From Novosphingobium barchaimii LL02 (GTDB taxonomy: Bacteria > Pseudomonadota > Alphaproteobacteria > Sphingomonadales > Sphingomonadaceae): a stretch of DNA of 64,000 nt. The stretch lies in the NCBI RefSeq assembly GCF_001046635.1, contig NZ_KQ130452.1:546668-610667 (forward strand), written 5' to 3'. The stretch's first letter is position 1. Each line of letters begins with the position of its first letter. Shown in pieces: positions 47,764 through 57,713 of the stretch. The notes beneath the pieces were generated by a model. That model worked only from the letters and a program-made list of their open reading frames with translations. It had not been told where the DNA came from and did no database searches. A program made the translations under genes and the position numbers.

Positions 47764-49226
47764 TGGACTGGTCGCAGTCGCTGCGCCTGATCGCGCCGGA
47801 AGAAACGCTAAGCATTGCAGGCCTCGTCCTGCTCCTGATCGCCGCCTGGGGCGGTGACAAGGCAAGCCGCCTGATCTCGATCCTCGCCGTCGCGGTGTTG
47901 GTCGGGGCCATGGCGCTCGTCGCACCCGCACTTTGCGGTCAGGCGATGGGACCGGATACCTCGGCCTTCTTCGGCCAGTTCCGGGCCGATGCTTTCGCCA
48001 GCTACGCCAAGATCCTGATCTACCTCTCGGCCGCCGCCACCCTGGTGATCGCGCCTGCTTTCTTCGAACGCCTCGGAGCCATGCGTGCCGAATTCCCGGT
48101 GCTCGTGGTCTTCGCCGCGCTTGGCATGGGCATCATGGTTTCGGCCACCGATCTGCTCACGCTCTATATCGGCCTCGAGATGAACTCGCTGGCAGCTTAT
48201 GTCCTCGCCGCGTTCCTGCGCACCGACGGACGTTCGGCCGAAGCGGGCCTCAAGTACTTCGTATTGGGCGCACTGGCTTCGGGCATCCTGCTGTTCGGCA
48301 TGAGCCTGACGTATGGGTTCACCGGCACCACCTCGTTCAGCGGCATCAACGCTGCTGTGGCGGGCGGTTTGTCGCATGGCGCGCTGTTTGGTGTGATCTT
48401 CATGCTGGCGGGCCTGTCCTTTAAGATCAGCGCCGTGCCGTTCCACATGTGGACGCCCGACGTCTACGAAGGCGCACCGGCTCCTGTGACGATGTTCTTC
48501 GCCTCGGCTCCCAAGGTCGCGGCGCTGGGACTGACCATGCGTGTCCTGCTCGACGCGTTCGGCGATCAGGCACAGGCCTGGCAGCAGATCGTCGTATTCC
48601 TGGCGCTGGCTTCGATTGTCGTCGGCGCAATCGGCGCCATCGGCCAGAAGAACATCAAGCGCCTGATGGCCTACTCGTCGATCAACAACGTCGGCTTCAT
48701 GCTGGTCGGGCTTGCCGCGGCGAACCAGCAGGGCGCTGCCGCCATGCTGTTCTACCTGACGATCTACGTGGCCATGACGCTGGGCGGCTTCGTTGCCATC
48801 CTGATGCTCAGGGACGAAGACGGGAACACAGTCGAGGACATCGCGAGCCTTGCGGGTCTGTCGCGCACTCGTCCGGGTCTCGCGCTCGGCCTAGCTATCA
48901 TCATGTTCAGCCTTGCCGGCATCCCGCCGCTGTTCGGCTTCTGGGGCAAGTTCCTGGTCTTCCAGGCTGCCGTCGATGCCGGCATGATGCCGCTCGCCGC
49001 GATCGGTTTCGCTGCCTCGGTGATCGGCGCCTTCTACTACCTCAAGGTCGTCAAGGTGATGTACTTCGATGAACCGGCGGACGTGGTGAAGGGTGAGAGC
49101 GACGTGTGGCACAAGGCGATCCTCGCGGTTTCCTGCCTGTTCATCTCCCCGCTCGGTTACCTGTTGACCAAATGGCTGGGCGGACTCGCCGCCACCGCAG
49201 CGATGGCACTGTTTTTCGCGTCTTGA
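47763..49226 (+). CDS. nuoN: NADH-quinone oxidoreductase subunit N
   Basis: 487 residues, 14 helices. TLYIGLEMNSLAAYVLAAF, PFHMWTPDVYEGAPAPVTMF and NIKRLMAYSSINNVGF are conserved in NuoN. The last complex I gene; its stop overlaps the TTG start of birA (TTGA). Confidence 0.97.
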   Translation: MDWSQSLRLIAPEETLSIAGLVLLLIAAWGGDKASRLISILAVAVLVGAMALVAPALCGQAMGPDTSAFFGQFRADAFASYAKILIYLSAAATLVIAPAFFERLGAMRAEFPVLVVFAALGMGIMVSATDLLTLYIGLEMNSLAAYVLAAFLRTDGRSAEAGLKYFVLGALASGILLFGMSLTYGFTGTTSFSGINAAVAGGLSHGALFGVIFMLAGLSFKISAVPFHMWTPDVYEGAPAPVTMFFASAPKVAALGLTMRVLLDAFGDQAQAWQQIVVFLALASIVVGAIGAIGQKNIKRLMAYSSINNVGFMLVGLAAANQQGAAAMLFYLTIYVAMTLGGFVAILMLRDEDGNTVEDIASLAGLSRTRPGLALGLAIIMFSLAGIPPLFGFWGKFLVFQAAVDAGMMPLAAIGFAASVIGAFYYLKVVKVMYFDEPADVVKGESDVWHKAILAVSCLFISPLGYLLTKWLGGLAATAAMALFFAS

Positions 49227-49939
49227 TCCATAAGGTCGCGGAAACCGGGTCCACCAACGCTGACCTGGCCGCCCGGATCAAGGGCGGCGACTACTTGCCC
49301 GAAGGCGATTGGTTGATTGCCGATCGCCAGACGGCAGGAAAAGGCCGCTTGGGCCGCGCGTGGAATGACGGCTCCGGCAATTTCATGGGATCGACCGCGG
49401 TGCGTATCGCACCCGGCGATCCCTTGCCGGCCACCCTCGCATTGCTGACGGGCCTCGCGGTTCACGAATCGCTGTCCGGGTTCAAACCTCAGGGCAGGGG
49501 TCTTGTGCTCAAATGGCCCAACGATCTCTTGCTGGACGGCGGCAAGGTCGCTGGTATCCTTCTGGAAATGACCGCCGGCGTCGTCGTCGTTGGCATAGGG
49601 GTCAACCTCGCGAGCGCTCCCAAAATCCTCGGTCGCAAGGTTTGCGCTTTGGCCGACTACGGCGCGGTCCCGAGCCGCGATGATTTCGCCCGGGCGCTGG
49701 CCTCCGCTTTCGACACAGAACTGCAACGCTGGCGTTCGGTCGGCCTTGCCCCGCTCTTGCGTCGCTGGCAGAGTGCCGCGCATCCGAAGGGAACGCCGCT
49801 GACGGTGCTGCCGCCCGGAGAGGACGCGGTGCAGGGCACTTTCGCCGGGCTTGCCGATGACGGAAACCTTCGTCTCGCCCTGGCCGGCGGTTCGGTTCGC
49901 ACGATCCATGCCGGCGATGTCCTGCTCGCGCAGACCTGA
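49223..49939 (+). CDS. birA: Biotin--[acetyl-CoA-carboxylase] ligase
   Basis: 238 residues, catalytic domain only: no N-terminal HTH, so it is a ligase but not a repressor. The biotin-adenylate loop is TAGKGRLGRAW, followed by KWPNDLLLDGGKVAGILLEM. The C-terminal SH3-like domain ends the protein. The start is the TTG at 49223 (LIHKVAETGSTNADL), overlapping the nuoN stop; frames further upstream are shadow. This birA after nuoN is usual in alphaproteobacteria. Confidence 0.93.
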   Translation: MIHKVAETGSTNADLAARIKGGDYLPEGDWLIADRQTAGKGRLGRAWNDGSGNFMGSTAVRIAPGDPLPATLALLTGLAVHESLSGFKPQGRGLVLKWPNDLLLDGGKVAGILLEMTAGVVVVGIGVNLASAPKILGRKVCALADYGAVPSRDDFARALASAFDTELQRWRSVGLAPLLRRWQSAAHPKGTPLTVLPPGEDAVQGTFAGLADDGNLRLALAGGSVRTIHAGDVLLAQT

Positions 49940-49961
49940 GTGTTGAGGAACGATACGTCCC

Positions 49962-50741
49962 ATGCTGCTCGCAATTGACGCCGGCAATACCAATGTCGTG
50001 TTCGCCTTGCTCGATGGCAGCGCCATCCGGGGGCGGTGGCGCATCGCCACCGATCCGCGCCGCACCGGCGACGAATATGCCGTCTGGCTGATGCAACTCC
50101 TAGCCATTCGCGGGGTCGAGGCAAAGGCGATCGACCAGATCATCATCTCCACAGTAGTGCCGCGCGCGCTGCATAACCTGGAGATCCTGGCGCGGCACTA
50201 CTTCGAGATTGAGCCGCTTATCGCCGGCGTCGGCAAGGCAGACTACGGTATCGATATCGACGTGGATGAGCCACGCTCGTTGGGCGCCGACCGCGCGGTG
50301 AATTCCATTGCCGCTCATGCCAAGCACGCGGGCGACCTCATCGTCGTCGACTTCGGCACCGCCACTACGTTTGACGTGATCGATTTCAACGGCGCCTACA
50401 AGGGCGGCATTATCGCCCCCGGCATCAACCTTTCGCTTGACGCGCTAGTAGGCAATACTGCGAAACTCCCGCGCATCGCAATCCAGGTGCCCAAGAGCGA
50501 CAGCGTAGTCGGCCGCAACACGGAGGACCAGATGCTCATCGGGGTCTTCTGGGGCTATGTCGCAATGATGGAGGGCTTGATCGCCCGCATCCGTGCTGAA
50601 ATCGGCCGTCCGGCCAAAGTCATCGCCACCGGCGGGCTCGCCGTGCTGTTTCACGAAGCAACCAATATCTTCGACGCCGTCGATGCGGATCTCACGATCG
50701 ACGGCCTCGCCATTCTTGCGCAAAGGGCCGCATCTAAGTGA
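49962..50741 (+). CDS. coaX: Type III pantothenate kinase
   Basis: 259 residues. First enzyme of CoA synthesis. ASKHA fold: [15 protein letters not shown] (phosphate 1), [27 protein letters not shown] (phosphate 2) and ATGGLAVLF (adenosine). Starts 22 bp after birA. The stop overlaps the GTG start of the RNase J gene. Confidence 0.96.
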   Translation: MLLAIDAGNTNVVFALLDGSAIRGRWRIATDPRRTGDEYAVWLMQLLAIRGVEAKAIDQIIISTVVPRALHNLEILARHYFEIEPLIAGVGKADYGIDIDVDEPRSLGADRAVNSIAAHAKHAGDLIVVDFGTATTFDVIDFNGAYKGGIIAPGINLSLDALVGNTAKLPRIAIQVPKSDSVVGRNTEDQMLIGVFWGYVAMMEGLIARIRAEIGRPAKVIATGGLAVLFHEATNIFDAVDADLTIDGLAILAQRAASK

Positions 50742-52363
50742 TTCCAGGTAATGAACTGCTGTTCTGTGCGCTCGGCGGCTCGGGCGAGATCGGCATGAAC
50801 GTCAATCTCTACGGCTGCCAGGGCAAATGGCTCATGGTCGATCTCGGCATGACCTTTTCGGGTAACGAGTATCCCGGCGTGGACCTCGTCTTTGCGGATC
50901 TCGAATTCATCGAGAACGAGCGGGAAAACCTGCTCGGCATCGTCCTGACCCACGCGCATGAGGACCACATCGGTGCGGTTCCTTATTTCGCGCAGGAGCT
51001 GGGCGTGCCGCTCTATGCCACCCCCTTCACCGCCAAGCTGGTCGCGGCCAAGCTTGAAGAAGCGGGCATCCTCGATGAAATCGAGCTGAACGTCGTCGAC
51101 GATCTCGAACAGTTCCAGCTTGGTGCCTTCGGCATCCGCTATGTGCCGCTGGCGCACTCGATCGCCGAGGGCAATGCACTTGTGATTGAGACGCCGTACG
51201 GCCGCATCTTCCATACCGGCGACTGGAAGCTGGACGATGAGCCGCAGGTCGGCACTCCGGCGACGCAGGCGGAACTGACCGCCATCGGCGATGAGGGCGT
51301 GCTGGCGCTGGTCTGCGATTCCACCAATGTCTTCAATCCGGAAGCCTCGGGGTCTGAAGGCGAGGTTTATCGCGGGCTGATGGCCGAAGTGAAGCGCCAC
51401 AAGGGCCGGCGCGTGGTGGTGACTACGTTCGCCTCCAACGTCGCTCGTCTGCAGACGCTGGGCGATGTCGCCAAAAAGACCGGGCGTCAGCTTTGCGTCG
51501 CCGGCCGTTCGCTTGATCGGATCATCTCCGTGGGCCAGTCCTGCGGTTATCTCAAGTCACTCCCCGAGATGATCGACGTCGAGACGGCGATGGGGCTGCC
51601 TCCCGGCGAAGTGCTGATCGTCGCCACCGGCGGGCAGGGCGAACCCCGTGCCGCTCTGGCCCGCATCGCCGACGGTAACCACCCGATCAAGCTGGCCAAG
51701 GGCGACGTGGTGCTGTTCTCCAGCCGTCAGATCCCCGGCAATGAGATCCAGATCGGCCGCATCCAGAACCGTCTTGCGGATGCAGGCATTGTCGTGGTCA
51801 CCGACCGGCAGAGCCCGATTCACGTTTCCGGCCATCCGGGGCGCCCCGAACTGGAGGCGCTGTACAGCTGGCTGCGTCCGCAAATCCTGATGCCCGTTCA
51901 CGGCGAAATCCGCCATATGAAGGAACAGGCGCGCCTCGGGATCGCCAGCGGCATTCCTCATGCGGTGTTCCAGAAGAACGGCGATCTTGTTCGACTGGCG
52001 CCCAAGCAGCCCGGCAAGTTCGGTGAAGTCCATGCGGGACGCCTGCTGCTCGACGGCGACATCATCTCGGCGGCCAATGGCGAGGCGATCACGATGCGCC
52101 GGCGGATTTCGCTCAACGGCGTTGTCTCGGTGGCGGCGAACCGCAAGGGCCATGTCGAAATCTCGGCTCTCGGCCTGCCGCTGGATGAGGACTACGATCA
52201 GTTCGTGGCCGAGGCCAAGCGCGATGTCGCGGACGCCCTGGGCCGCGCCAAGAAGGCGGACCGGCCAATCCGCGTCGAGGCTGCGCGCTTGGCTGCCCGC
52301 CGTGCCGCAACGCGCTGGTGCGGCAAGAAGCCGCAGGTCCAGGTCCTGCTACTCGAGGACTGA
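50738..52363 (+). CDS. rnj: Ribonuclease J
   Basis: 541 residues. MBL beta-CASP ribonuclease: zinc motif [11 protein letters not shown], then DSTN in VCDSTNVF, the beta-CASP region GRSLDRII and [12 protein letters not shown], and FHVSGHP-type [12 protein letters not shown]. It is an exo- and endonuclease for mRNA and rRNA maturation in alphaproteobacteria. GTG start at 50738, four bases inside coaX. Confidence 0.94.
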   Translation: MIPGNELLFCALGGSGEIGMNVNLYGCQGKWLMVDLGMTFSGNEYPGVDLVFADLEFIENERENLLGIVLTHAHEDHIGAVPYFAQELGVPLYATPFTAKLVAAKLEEAGILDEIELNVVDDLEQFQLGAFGIRYVPLAHSIAEGNALVIETPYGRIFHTGDWKLDDEPQVGTPATQAELTAIGDEGVLALVCDSTNVFNPEASGSEGEVYRGLMAEVKRHKGRRVVVTTFASNVARLQTLGDVAKKTGRQLCVAGRSLDRIISVGQSCGYLKSLPEMIDVETAMGLPPGEVLIVATGGQGEPRAALARIADGNHPIKLAKGDVVLFSSRQIPGNEIQIGRIQNRLADAGIVVVTDRQSPIHVSGHPGRPELEALYSWLRPQILMPVHGEIRHMKEQARLGIASGIPHAVFQKNGDLVRLAPKQPGKFGEVHAGRLLLDGDIISAANGEAITMRRRISLNGVVSVAANRKGHVEISALGLPLDEDYDQFVAEAKRDVADALGRAKKADRPIRVEAARLAARRAATRWCGKKPQVQVLLLED

Positions 52364-52369
52364 CGCGAA

Positions 52370-52666
52370 ATGGCGATGAACTGGACCTCGATGATCGCGA
52401 TCTACACCCTGTTCTGGGTGCTCAGCGCATTTCTGGTCATGCCCTTCGGCCTGCGCACGCCGGACGAAGTGGAGGGCCACCAGGTCCAGCTCGGCCATGC
52501 AACCAGCGCCCCGGTGAACTTCCGGCCCAAGCTTATCGCGATGCGCGCAACGGTACTCGCGGTGGTGCTGTTCGGCGCCTATTATGCGAACTACGCCGAG
52601 CAATGGATCACGACCGACGACCTCAACTTCTTCGGCAAGCCGCCGGTGGATGATCTGGGGTACTGA
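52370..52666 (+). CDS. DUF1467 family small membrane protein
   Basis: 98 residues, two membrane helices (SMIAIYTLFWVLSAFLVMPF and ATVLAVVLFGAYYANYAEQW). The block GLRTPDEVEGHQVQLGHATS is the DUF1467 signature. Function unknown. It follows the RNase J gene by 6 bp, as in many sphingomonads, and ends the long forward gene series. Confidence 0.88.
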   Translation: MAMNWTSMIAIYTLFWVLSAFLVMPFGLRTPDEVEGHQVQLGHATSAPVNFRPKLIAMRATVLAVVLFGAYYANYAEQWITTDDLNFFGKPPVDDLGY

Positions 52667-52695
52667 CCTCCAACCACGCGCCGCCGCAGCCAAAT

Positions 52696-52724
52696 GCGAA
52701 GGGTCGATGCAAGCGACCCTTCGC
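52696..52724. terminator. Hairpin after the DUF1467 gene
   Basis: GCGAAGGGTC (52696-52705) pairs with GACCCTTCGC (52715-52724), a perfect 10-bp stem with a 9-base loop. It lies between the stops of DUF1467 and the convergent TonB-like gene. No T-run follows, so the call rests on stem and position. Confidence 0.55.
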
Positions 52725-52746
52725 CATTACGCCGGCGGCTAATACT

Positions 52747-53262
52747 TCAACTCCCCATCGGTGCGAGTTCCAGCATAGCCACGTTCCCGCTTCTGGTGAA
52801 CCATGCGTTGTTGCGGGCAGCCTCGGCACGCATCTCAGCGCTTTTCCTTTGCAGATCCTCGGTAGAGTTCGCAAAGAGCACCCGAACGATGTACTTCTGG
52901 TTGTTCGAAAGCCCCCTTGGCAGAGGGTGGAGCGTGGAAATGCGCTTTACTGCCCGCATGGTGGCATGATCCAGATCGCGATGGCCAGATGATTTCTGAA
53001 TTTCAATTCCTACCGGCGCGCCTGTTTCTTCGTTGCAGTTGAATTTTACGGCCACCACTCCGGTATGGGTGGGCATCCCGACGAGGCTCGACGGATATCG
53101 CAGGCCCTGGTCCAGATCCTTAAATACTTTTGCCGACCATGCCTCCAGGGAGGGCGAGATGACGACAATCGCATTGTCCCTCGGCGGATTATTGGCAGCA
53201 GAGGCTAAACCAGACGACAGTATACTCAATGCCGTCCCAGCCAGAATGATTTGACGTTGCAT
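52747..53262 (-). CDS. Secreted TonB C-terminal-domain protein
   Basis: 171 residues. A signal peptide (MQRQIILAGTALSILSSGLA then SAAN) is followed by a TonB_C-like fold (GVVAVKFNCNEETGAPVGIE, then IQKSSGHRDLDHATMRAVKR). It lacks the usual N-terminal membrane anchor and Pro-rich linker, so it is not a canonical energy transducer. GGGAGG lies eight bases before the ATG. An IS256 element sits 42 bp upstream of the ATG and probably separates the gene from its native promoter. Confidence 0.8.
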   Translation of the reverse strand: MQRQIILAGTALSILSSGLASAANNPPRDNAIVVISPSLEAWSAKVFKDLDQGLRYPSSLVGMPTHTGVVAVKFNCNEETGAPVGIEIQKSSGHRDLDHATMRAVKRISTLHPLPRGLSNNQKYIVRVLFANSTEDLQRKSAEMRAEAARNNAWFTRSGNVAMLELAPMGS

Positions 53263-53303
53263 TTCAGTAACCTCCCAAAGTAGCGCCATCGGCAAACTTC
53301 GAG

Positions 53304-54650
53304 GAATGGCGGGTTGTGTGCGTCAAGTTCTGCAAATTGGCGGTCATGGTGCTGGTCATGCGGCTTTGCGTAGTTCGGTTTTCTTCTGCTCGCGCAGTTC
53401 GTCCATATTGAGGTAGCGGTTGGCTTCGAGCCAGTTTTCGTGGGTTTCGACGGCGAGTGCGCGGACCAGGCGCAGGCAGCTGGGGGCGTTGGGGAATATC
53501 CGCACGACATAGGTTCGCCGCCGGATTTCCTCATTGAAGCGTTCGAGCATGTTGGTGCTTTTCATGTGCTTGTGATGCCTGCGTGGCAGCCGGTAGAAGG
53601 AGAAGGTCTCCTCGATCGTCTCCTCGGCCCAGTCGGTGAGCCTGGGATATTTGGCGCTCCATCGGGCGAGCCACTGGGCGAGATCGGCGCGGGCCTCGGC
53701 GAGGTTGCGCCGGTCGTAGAGCCAGCGCAGTTCCTGCAGGCAGTCGTCGTCGGCCTTCCTTGGCAAGTGATCGAGCGCGTTCCTCAGGAAGTGCACGTAG
53801 CAGCGCTGGTATGCGGCGCCGGTCAGCACCTCGCGGATCGCCGCGCGCAGGCCGGCATGATCGTCGGCGACGACGAACTCGGTGCCATGCAGGCCCCGGT
53901 CACGCAGGCGCAGCAGGAAGTCCTTCCATGACGTGGCGCTCTCGCGATTGGCCATCTCCACGGCCAGTATCTGCCGCCTGCCGTCCCAGTCGATGCCGAT
54001 CGCGATCAGCACCGCCTGGCTTCCAACCACGCCGCCTTCGCGCACTTTCTCGTAGCGGGCATCAAGGATCAGATAAGGGAACGGCTCGTCGAGGCGGCGC
54101 TGGGCAAAGGCCGCCAGGCTGCCATCGAGCTTCTTGTTGATCGCCGAGATCGTCGAGGCCGAGAAGGCATGGCCGCACAGCTCTTCGGTGATCGCCTTGA
54201 CCTTGCGCGTCGAAACGCCCTGGACATACATCTCGGCCAGCGTCGCCACCAGCGCCTGCTCCGACCGCTGGTAGCGCTCGAACAGCTCGGTCGAGAAGCG
54301 CCCGGCACGGTCCTGCGGCACCCGCAGCTCCAGCTTGCCGACCCGCGTCACCAGCGTGCGCGGGTAATGCCCCGAACGGTAGCCGAGCCGCGCATCGCTG
54401 CGCTCGCTCTTGCCCGCGCCCAGCGCCTCGTCCATCTCGGCTTCCAGCATCGCCTGCATCACGCTGCGCACAATCTCGCGAAGCGCATCCGGCTCCTGCG
54501 CCAGCAACTCTTTGACAGCGGATACAGCAGGCTTAATCTCGGTCCTGGTCATGGCGGGTCTCCTCGGTGACGTTGAACATCACCAGCCTGCCATGACCGC
54601 CTCGCTCCTCAAGCGATTTTGCAGAACTTCACGCACACTACCGAATGGCG
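53304..54650 (-). mobile_element. IS256-family insertion sequence with 8-bp target duplication
   Basis: The element is 53312-54642 (1331 bp). Its ends are imperfect inverted repeats of 27 bp (24 matches), left beginning GGTTGTGTGCGTCAAG and right GGTAGTGTGCGTGAAG. Both are flanked by the duplicated GAATGGCG (53304-53311 and 54643-54650). A second subterminal inverted block (53339-53360 and 54578-54601, with GCGGTCATGG) is also shared. The transposase is intact, so the element is probably still active. Removing it joins the TonB-like gene's 5' region to the sequence at 54651. Confidence 0.92.
53356..54552 (-). CDS. IS256 family transposase
   Basis: 398 residues, complete and with no frameshift. 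DDE catalytic residues: Asp in LDARYEKVREGG, Asp in VADDHAGLRAAIREVL, and Glu in MLERFNEEIRRRTYVV. The N-terminal part holds the DNA-binding region (ARLGYRSGHYPRTLVTRVGK). A GAGGAG ribosome-binding site lies eight bases before the ATG at 54552. Codon use is similar to the surroundings, as these elements are common in sphingomonads. Confidence 0.95.
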   Translation of the reverse strand: MTRTEIKPAVSAVKELLAQEPDALREIVRSVMQAMLEAEMDEALGAGKSERSDARLGYRSGHYPRTLVTRVGKLELRVPQDRAGRFSTELFERYQRSEQALVATLAEMYVQGVSTRKVKAITEELCGHAFSASTISAINKKLDGSLAAFAQRRLDEPFPYLILDARYEKVREGGVVGSQAVLIAIGIDWDGRRQILAVEMANRESATSWKDFLLRLRDRGLHGTEFVVADDHAGLRAAIREVLTGAAYQRCYVHFLRNALDHLPRKADDDCLQELRWLYDRRNLAEARADLAQWLARWSAKYPRLTDWAEETIEETFSFYRLPRRHHKHMKSTNMLERFNEEIRRRTYVVRIFPNAPSCLRLVRALAVETHENWLEANRYLNMDELREQKKTELRKAA

Positions 54651-54989
54651 CAATTACCATGACTGTTATGGTCAATAGTTTAATAGACTCTCGTTGGTGG
54701 AGTCGTTGGCGGCCGGATTGCTGATTGGACCCATGTTCAATAAGAGTCTACATCATCAAAACAACTGTGAGTTGTTAATGAAACAAGGCAATGAAACTGC
54801 GCCGATGTTTTTTGATATCTTGCCGCGCTCTGTTCGTCTGTCGCAAAGCGGGGCTCTGGCTTCCAGCTATTCGTGCACCGCTTGCGGCGGTAACATTTGG
54901 TAAGCCACAGCAAAACGCCTGATCAGTATCTTGGATTGAAAGGCGCGGGAGCGCGAGGGCGTTCGCCCTCACATAGTCCCTTCGGCATT
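54651..54989. other. AT-richer spacer between IS256 and the coiled-coil gene
   Basis: About 340 bp, clearly less GC-rich than the flanks in its left two thirds. Short frames exist (one of 69 codons at 54694-54903) but have no start signals or family resemblance. At 54955-54970 a hairpin GAGGGCG / CGCCCTC lies 20 bp past the stop of the coiled-coil gene on the - strand and may terminate it. Confidence 0.5.
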
Positions 54990-57644
54990 TCAGTTGCGCA
55001 AACGCTCAATACCCTGGGCCAAGGCAACATAGAGCTTGCCCATATCCGAGGATAGTAAGGTGACGCCCAGCGCATTGCCATCGCGGGTGGAGAGGACTTG
55101 CCTGAGGATCGCTTCAAAGTCGTGAATGTAACGGCTGACGTTGGCGCGGAATGCCTCGTCGCGTTCGAAGACCTGCTGGATCGCCTTGGCCTCGCCCGCA
55201 TCCAGCAGGCTGACTGCGCGGCGGGTGAAGATGCCGCGGTCGCCGCGCAGATAGGCTGCCCAAGCGGTGTCTGCGATGTCACTGGAAAGCACCGAGGCGA
55301 TGTCGATCGCGTTTGAATTGAGCGATTCGGTGATGACCGCGACGCGGCGCGAAAAGTCATTGTCGACCTGTTCCTCGGCGCGGCGGCGCGCTTCGGTGAT
55401 ACGGCCTTCGAGGTTGCCGACCAGTTCGTCGACCTTGGCGACTTGCTCGCGCAGCTGCCCGGTCGCTTCGCGGGTAACGCCGGCAGAATGGGCGACGGCC
55501 TGTTCCAACTGGCCGGAAATCTCGGCTACCTTGGTACGCATGGCCTTGTCGATGGCCGACGCGCTTTCAGTAGCCAAGGTCTGCGCGACGTGGGCGATGC
55601 GGTTGGTGCTGTCGCCTTCGATTGCGGCGACCGATTCGATCAGGCTGCTATCGAGTGCAGCTATGGCCTCACTGAGCACACCCCCGGCCTTGTCGGCTGC
55701 GGTCTGGGTGGCCTGGTCGATTTCGGTAACTGTGGTGCGCAGTTCAGTGAGCAGTACGGCATGGTCAGCGCCATGTGAGGCGATATCTGCCTGGGCCTGC
55801 GCGAGGCCGGTCATCAGTTTGTCCAGGTTGCGGCCCGACGCGTCGATCCCGGTTGCAACGCTTTCACCGCCTTGAGCTGAAAGATGAAGCTGCGCGATCA
55901 GGGCGGCAACGCCTTCCTGCAACCGTGCGATACGGTCTTCGGATAAGGCAAGGGCTTCGGGCAGGGCGGTGTGTGTCTGCCTGGCGCTCGACTGGATCAG
56001 CTCGAGAAGGCGCACACTGTCGCTCGTCAGCTTCTCTACGTCGCCGTCGGTGGCGGTAAGAGTGGCGCGCGCAGCGGTCAGACGCTGGGTCAGCGTGCCA
56101 AGGCTGGCTGTCAGGCGGCTTTCGGCTTCGCCTGTATGGTGGACGATGGCTTCAAGCCGGGCTTCGAACTCCGAAAGCTCACCGGTAACGGCCGAAGCGC
56201 GTTCGGCCAGTGTAGCGGCTTGGATGCGGTGGCGTTCGAGGCGCTCGGCGATAGTGCCGTCAAGTTCGCCCAGCATGTGGTCGATGCGGGCGACGGCATG
56301 GCGTTCCTGCTCGATTTGCCGGGATTGACGGTCTTCGGCCTCCATAGACAGGCGCTCAGCCCTCAGTCCGATCGATTCGTCTACCTGCCGCGCCTCTGCA
56401 GCGATTGCAGCGACACGGCCGGCCAAGGCGTCAATGGCAGTCTGCTGGGCAGCGGAAATGGCCTGGGTGGTTGCCGCCTGTTGCTGGGACAGCCCGGTCA
56501 GCGCCGCGCGAAGCGCTTCGCCGGCACGGTCTTCGGCCTCTCGCAGCGCGCGGCTGACGACATCGCTTTCGTCGCGCAGCGCGACCAAGCGCGCTCGCAG
56601 TGAGGTCAGGCTCTCCGCCTCGTGGCGGTCTAACTGATTGCCGGTCTCGTCGATTTCGTCGGCCAACGCCTTGGCACGGGTACGGATTGCGGTAAGCGCC
56701 TCCACCTCATGGCCGTCGAGCCGGGTGCGGAAGTCCTCGCTGCGCTGGGCAAGTTCCGCGAAACGGGCGGAAGCCACGACGTCGATCTGCTCGCACTGGC
56801 GGGTAAATCCGTCCAAGGTTTCACCCACCTGTTCGCGCAGCATCGCAACCTGCCGGGTACTGGCAGAGCCGAACTCGTTGAGGCGGTTGAAGCCTGAAAC
56901 CATGTCTTCAAGCTGGGCATGCGCGGTACGACCGGCATTGGCGATATTGTTGGTGACGTCCTTGGCGGAGCTGGCGATGACCGGCAACTGCCCGCGCAGC
57001 TTTTCCATGTTCTCGAGCGCGGCGTTGCTGACGGTGCTGATCGAATCGACGCGCAGGCCGTTTTCGCGCACCAGTTCCTGCAATCGCTCGGCGTTGTGAG
57101 AGAGCCGCTCGGCGGCGATGCGACCTAGCGATTCAAGGTCTCGCGATTGTGATGCGATGAATTCGCGCGCAAGGCTGAGTTCGCGATTGACCGTGGTCAG
57201 GCGTCGTTCGAGCAGCGCGGATTCGCTCGACAGCGTCCTGGCAATCTCGCCGAAGCGGCGGCCTTCTCGGCTGCTGTGGCGCATGACCAGAAGCCAGACG
57301 AGGCCGACCAGCAGGACCGGCGCGCACCATTGGGTTACGAGCGCTGGAACCTGGGCGAGTGGCAATCCGGCGCTGAATGCAGGTAGCAGCGCGGCGAAAA
57401 ACAGCACGGTCCAGGCAATAACCACCGCGCCTGCCACAGCGGGCATGAGGGGTACGCGCGGTGCGGTAGGGGGCGGAACATCGCCATCTTCCTCGGCCGC
57501 GACCCAGGCGTCATCCCAGTTTTCCTGGGGTAGCGCGCCGGATGCGGTGTCGACAGGCCTGTCGGTATCGGCTTGCGAATTCTCGCCTCCGGAATTCTTG
57601 CCGCTGCCTGCACCTAGTGCGACGATCCTGTTTTCCCCAACCAT
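54990..57644 (-). CDS. Large coiled-coil membrane protein, TipN-like architecture
   Basis: 884 residues. An acidic disordered N-terminus (1-65) is followed by two membrane helices (about 67-89 and 104-121) and then more than 600 residues of heptad-rich helix with many Ala, Glu, Arg and Leu. The last 110 residues are a distinct, less repetitive block (SSDIADTAWAAYLRGDRGIF, EAFRANVSRYIHDFEAILRQ, LGVTLLSSDMGKLYVALAQG). Size and layout match the Caulobacter birth-pole marker TipN (about 880 residues, two helices, long coiled coil), and I infer a polarity or cell-division scaffold. The homology itself is not proven here. It is divergent from the Hpt-like gene, 69 bp away. Confidence 0.7.
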   Translation of the reverse strand: MVGENRIVALGAGSGKNSGGENSQADTDRPVDTASGALPQENWDDAWVAAEEDGDVPPPTAPRVPLMPAVAGAVVIAWTVLFFAALLPAFSAGLPLAQVPALVTQWCAPVLLVGLVWLLVMRHSSREGRRFGEIARTLSSESALLERRLTTVNRELSLAREFIASQSRDLESLGRIAAERLSHNAERLQELVRENGLRVDSISTVSNAALENMEKLRGQLPVIASSAKDVTNNIANAGRTAHAQLEDMVSGFNRLNEFGSASTRQVAMLREQVGETLDGFTRQCEQIDVVASARFAELAQRSEDFRTRLDGHEVEALTAIRTRAKALADEIDETGNQLDRHEAESLTSLRARLVALRDESDVVSRALREAEDRAGEALRAALTGLSQQQAATTQAISAAQQTAIDALAGRVAAIAAEARQVDESIGLRAERLSMEAEDRQSRQIEQERHAVARIDHMLGELDGTIAERLERHRIQAATLAERASAVTGELSEFEARLEAIVHHTGEAESRLTASLGTLTQRLTAARATLTATDGDVEKLTSDSVRLLELIQSSARQTHTALPEALALSEDRIARLQEGVAALIAQLHLSAQGGESVATGIDASGRNLDKLMTGLAQAQADIASHGADHAVLLTELRTTVTEIDQATQTAADKAGGVLSEAIAALDSSLIESVAAIEGDSTNRIAHVAQTLATESASAIDKAMRTKVAEISGQLEQAVAHSAGVTREATGQLREQVAKVDELVGNLEGRITEARRRAEEQVDNDFSRRVAVITESLNSNAIDIASVLSSDIADTAWAAYLRGDRGIFTRRAVSLLDAGEAKAIQQVFERDEAFRANVSRYIHDFEAILRQVLSTRDGNALGVTLLSSDMGKLYVALAQGIERLRN

Positions 57645-57713
57645 CGGCGCAGGATATCACGTGGCGAGCGGCAATAAACCCCACCTTAAGACCTTGCCCA
57701 CTATTCTGGGGAA

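Noticed and set aside
54694-54903. 69-codon open frame with two Cys in the AT-richer spacer
   Set aside because: Starts at a GTG without a ribosome-binding site and has no similarity that I can recognise.
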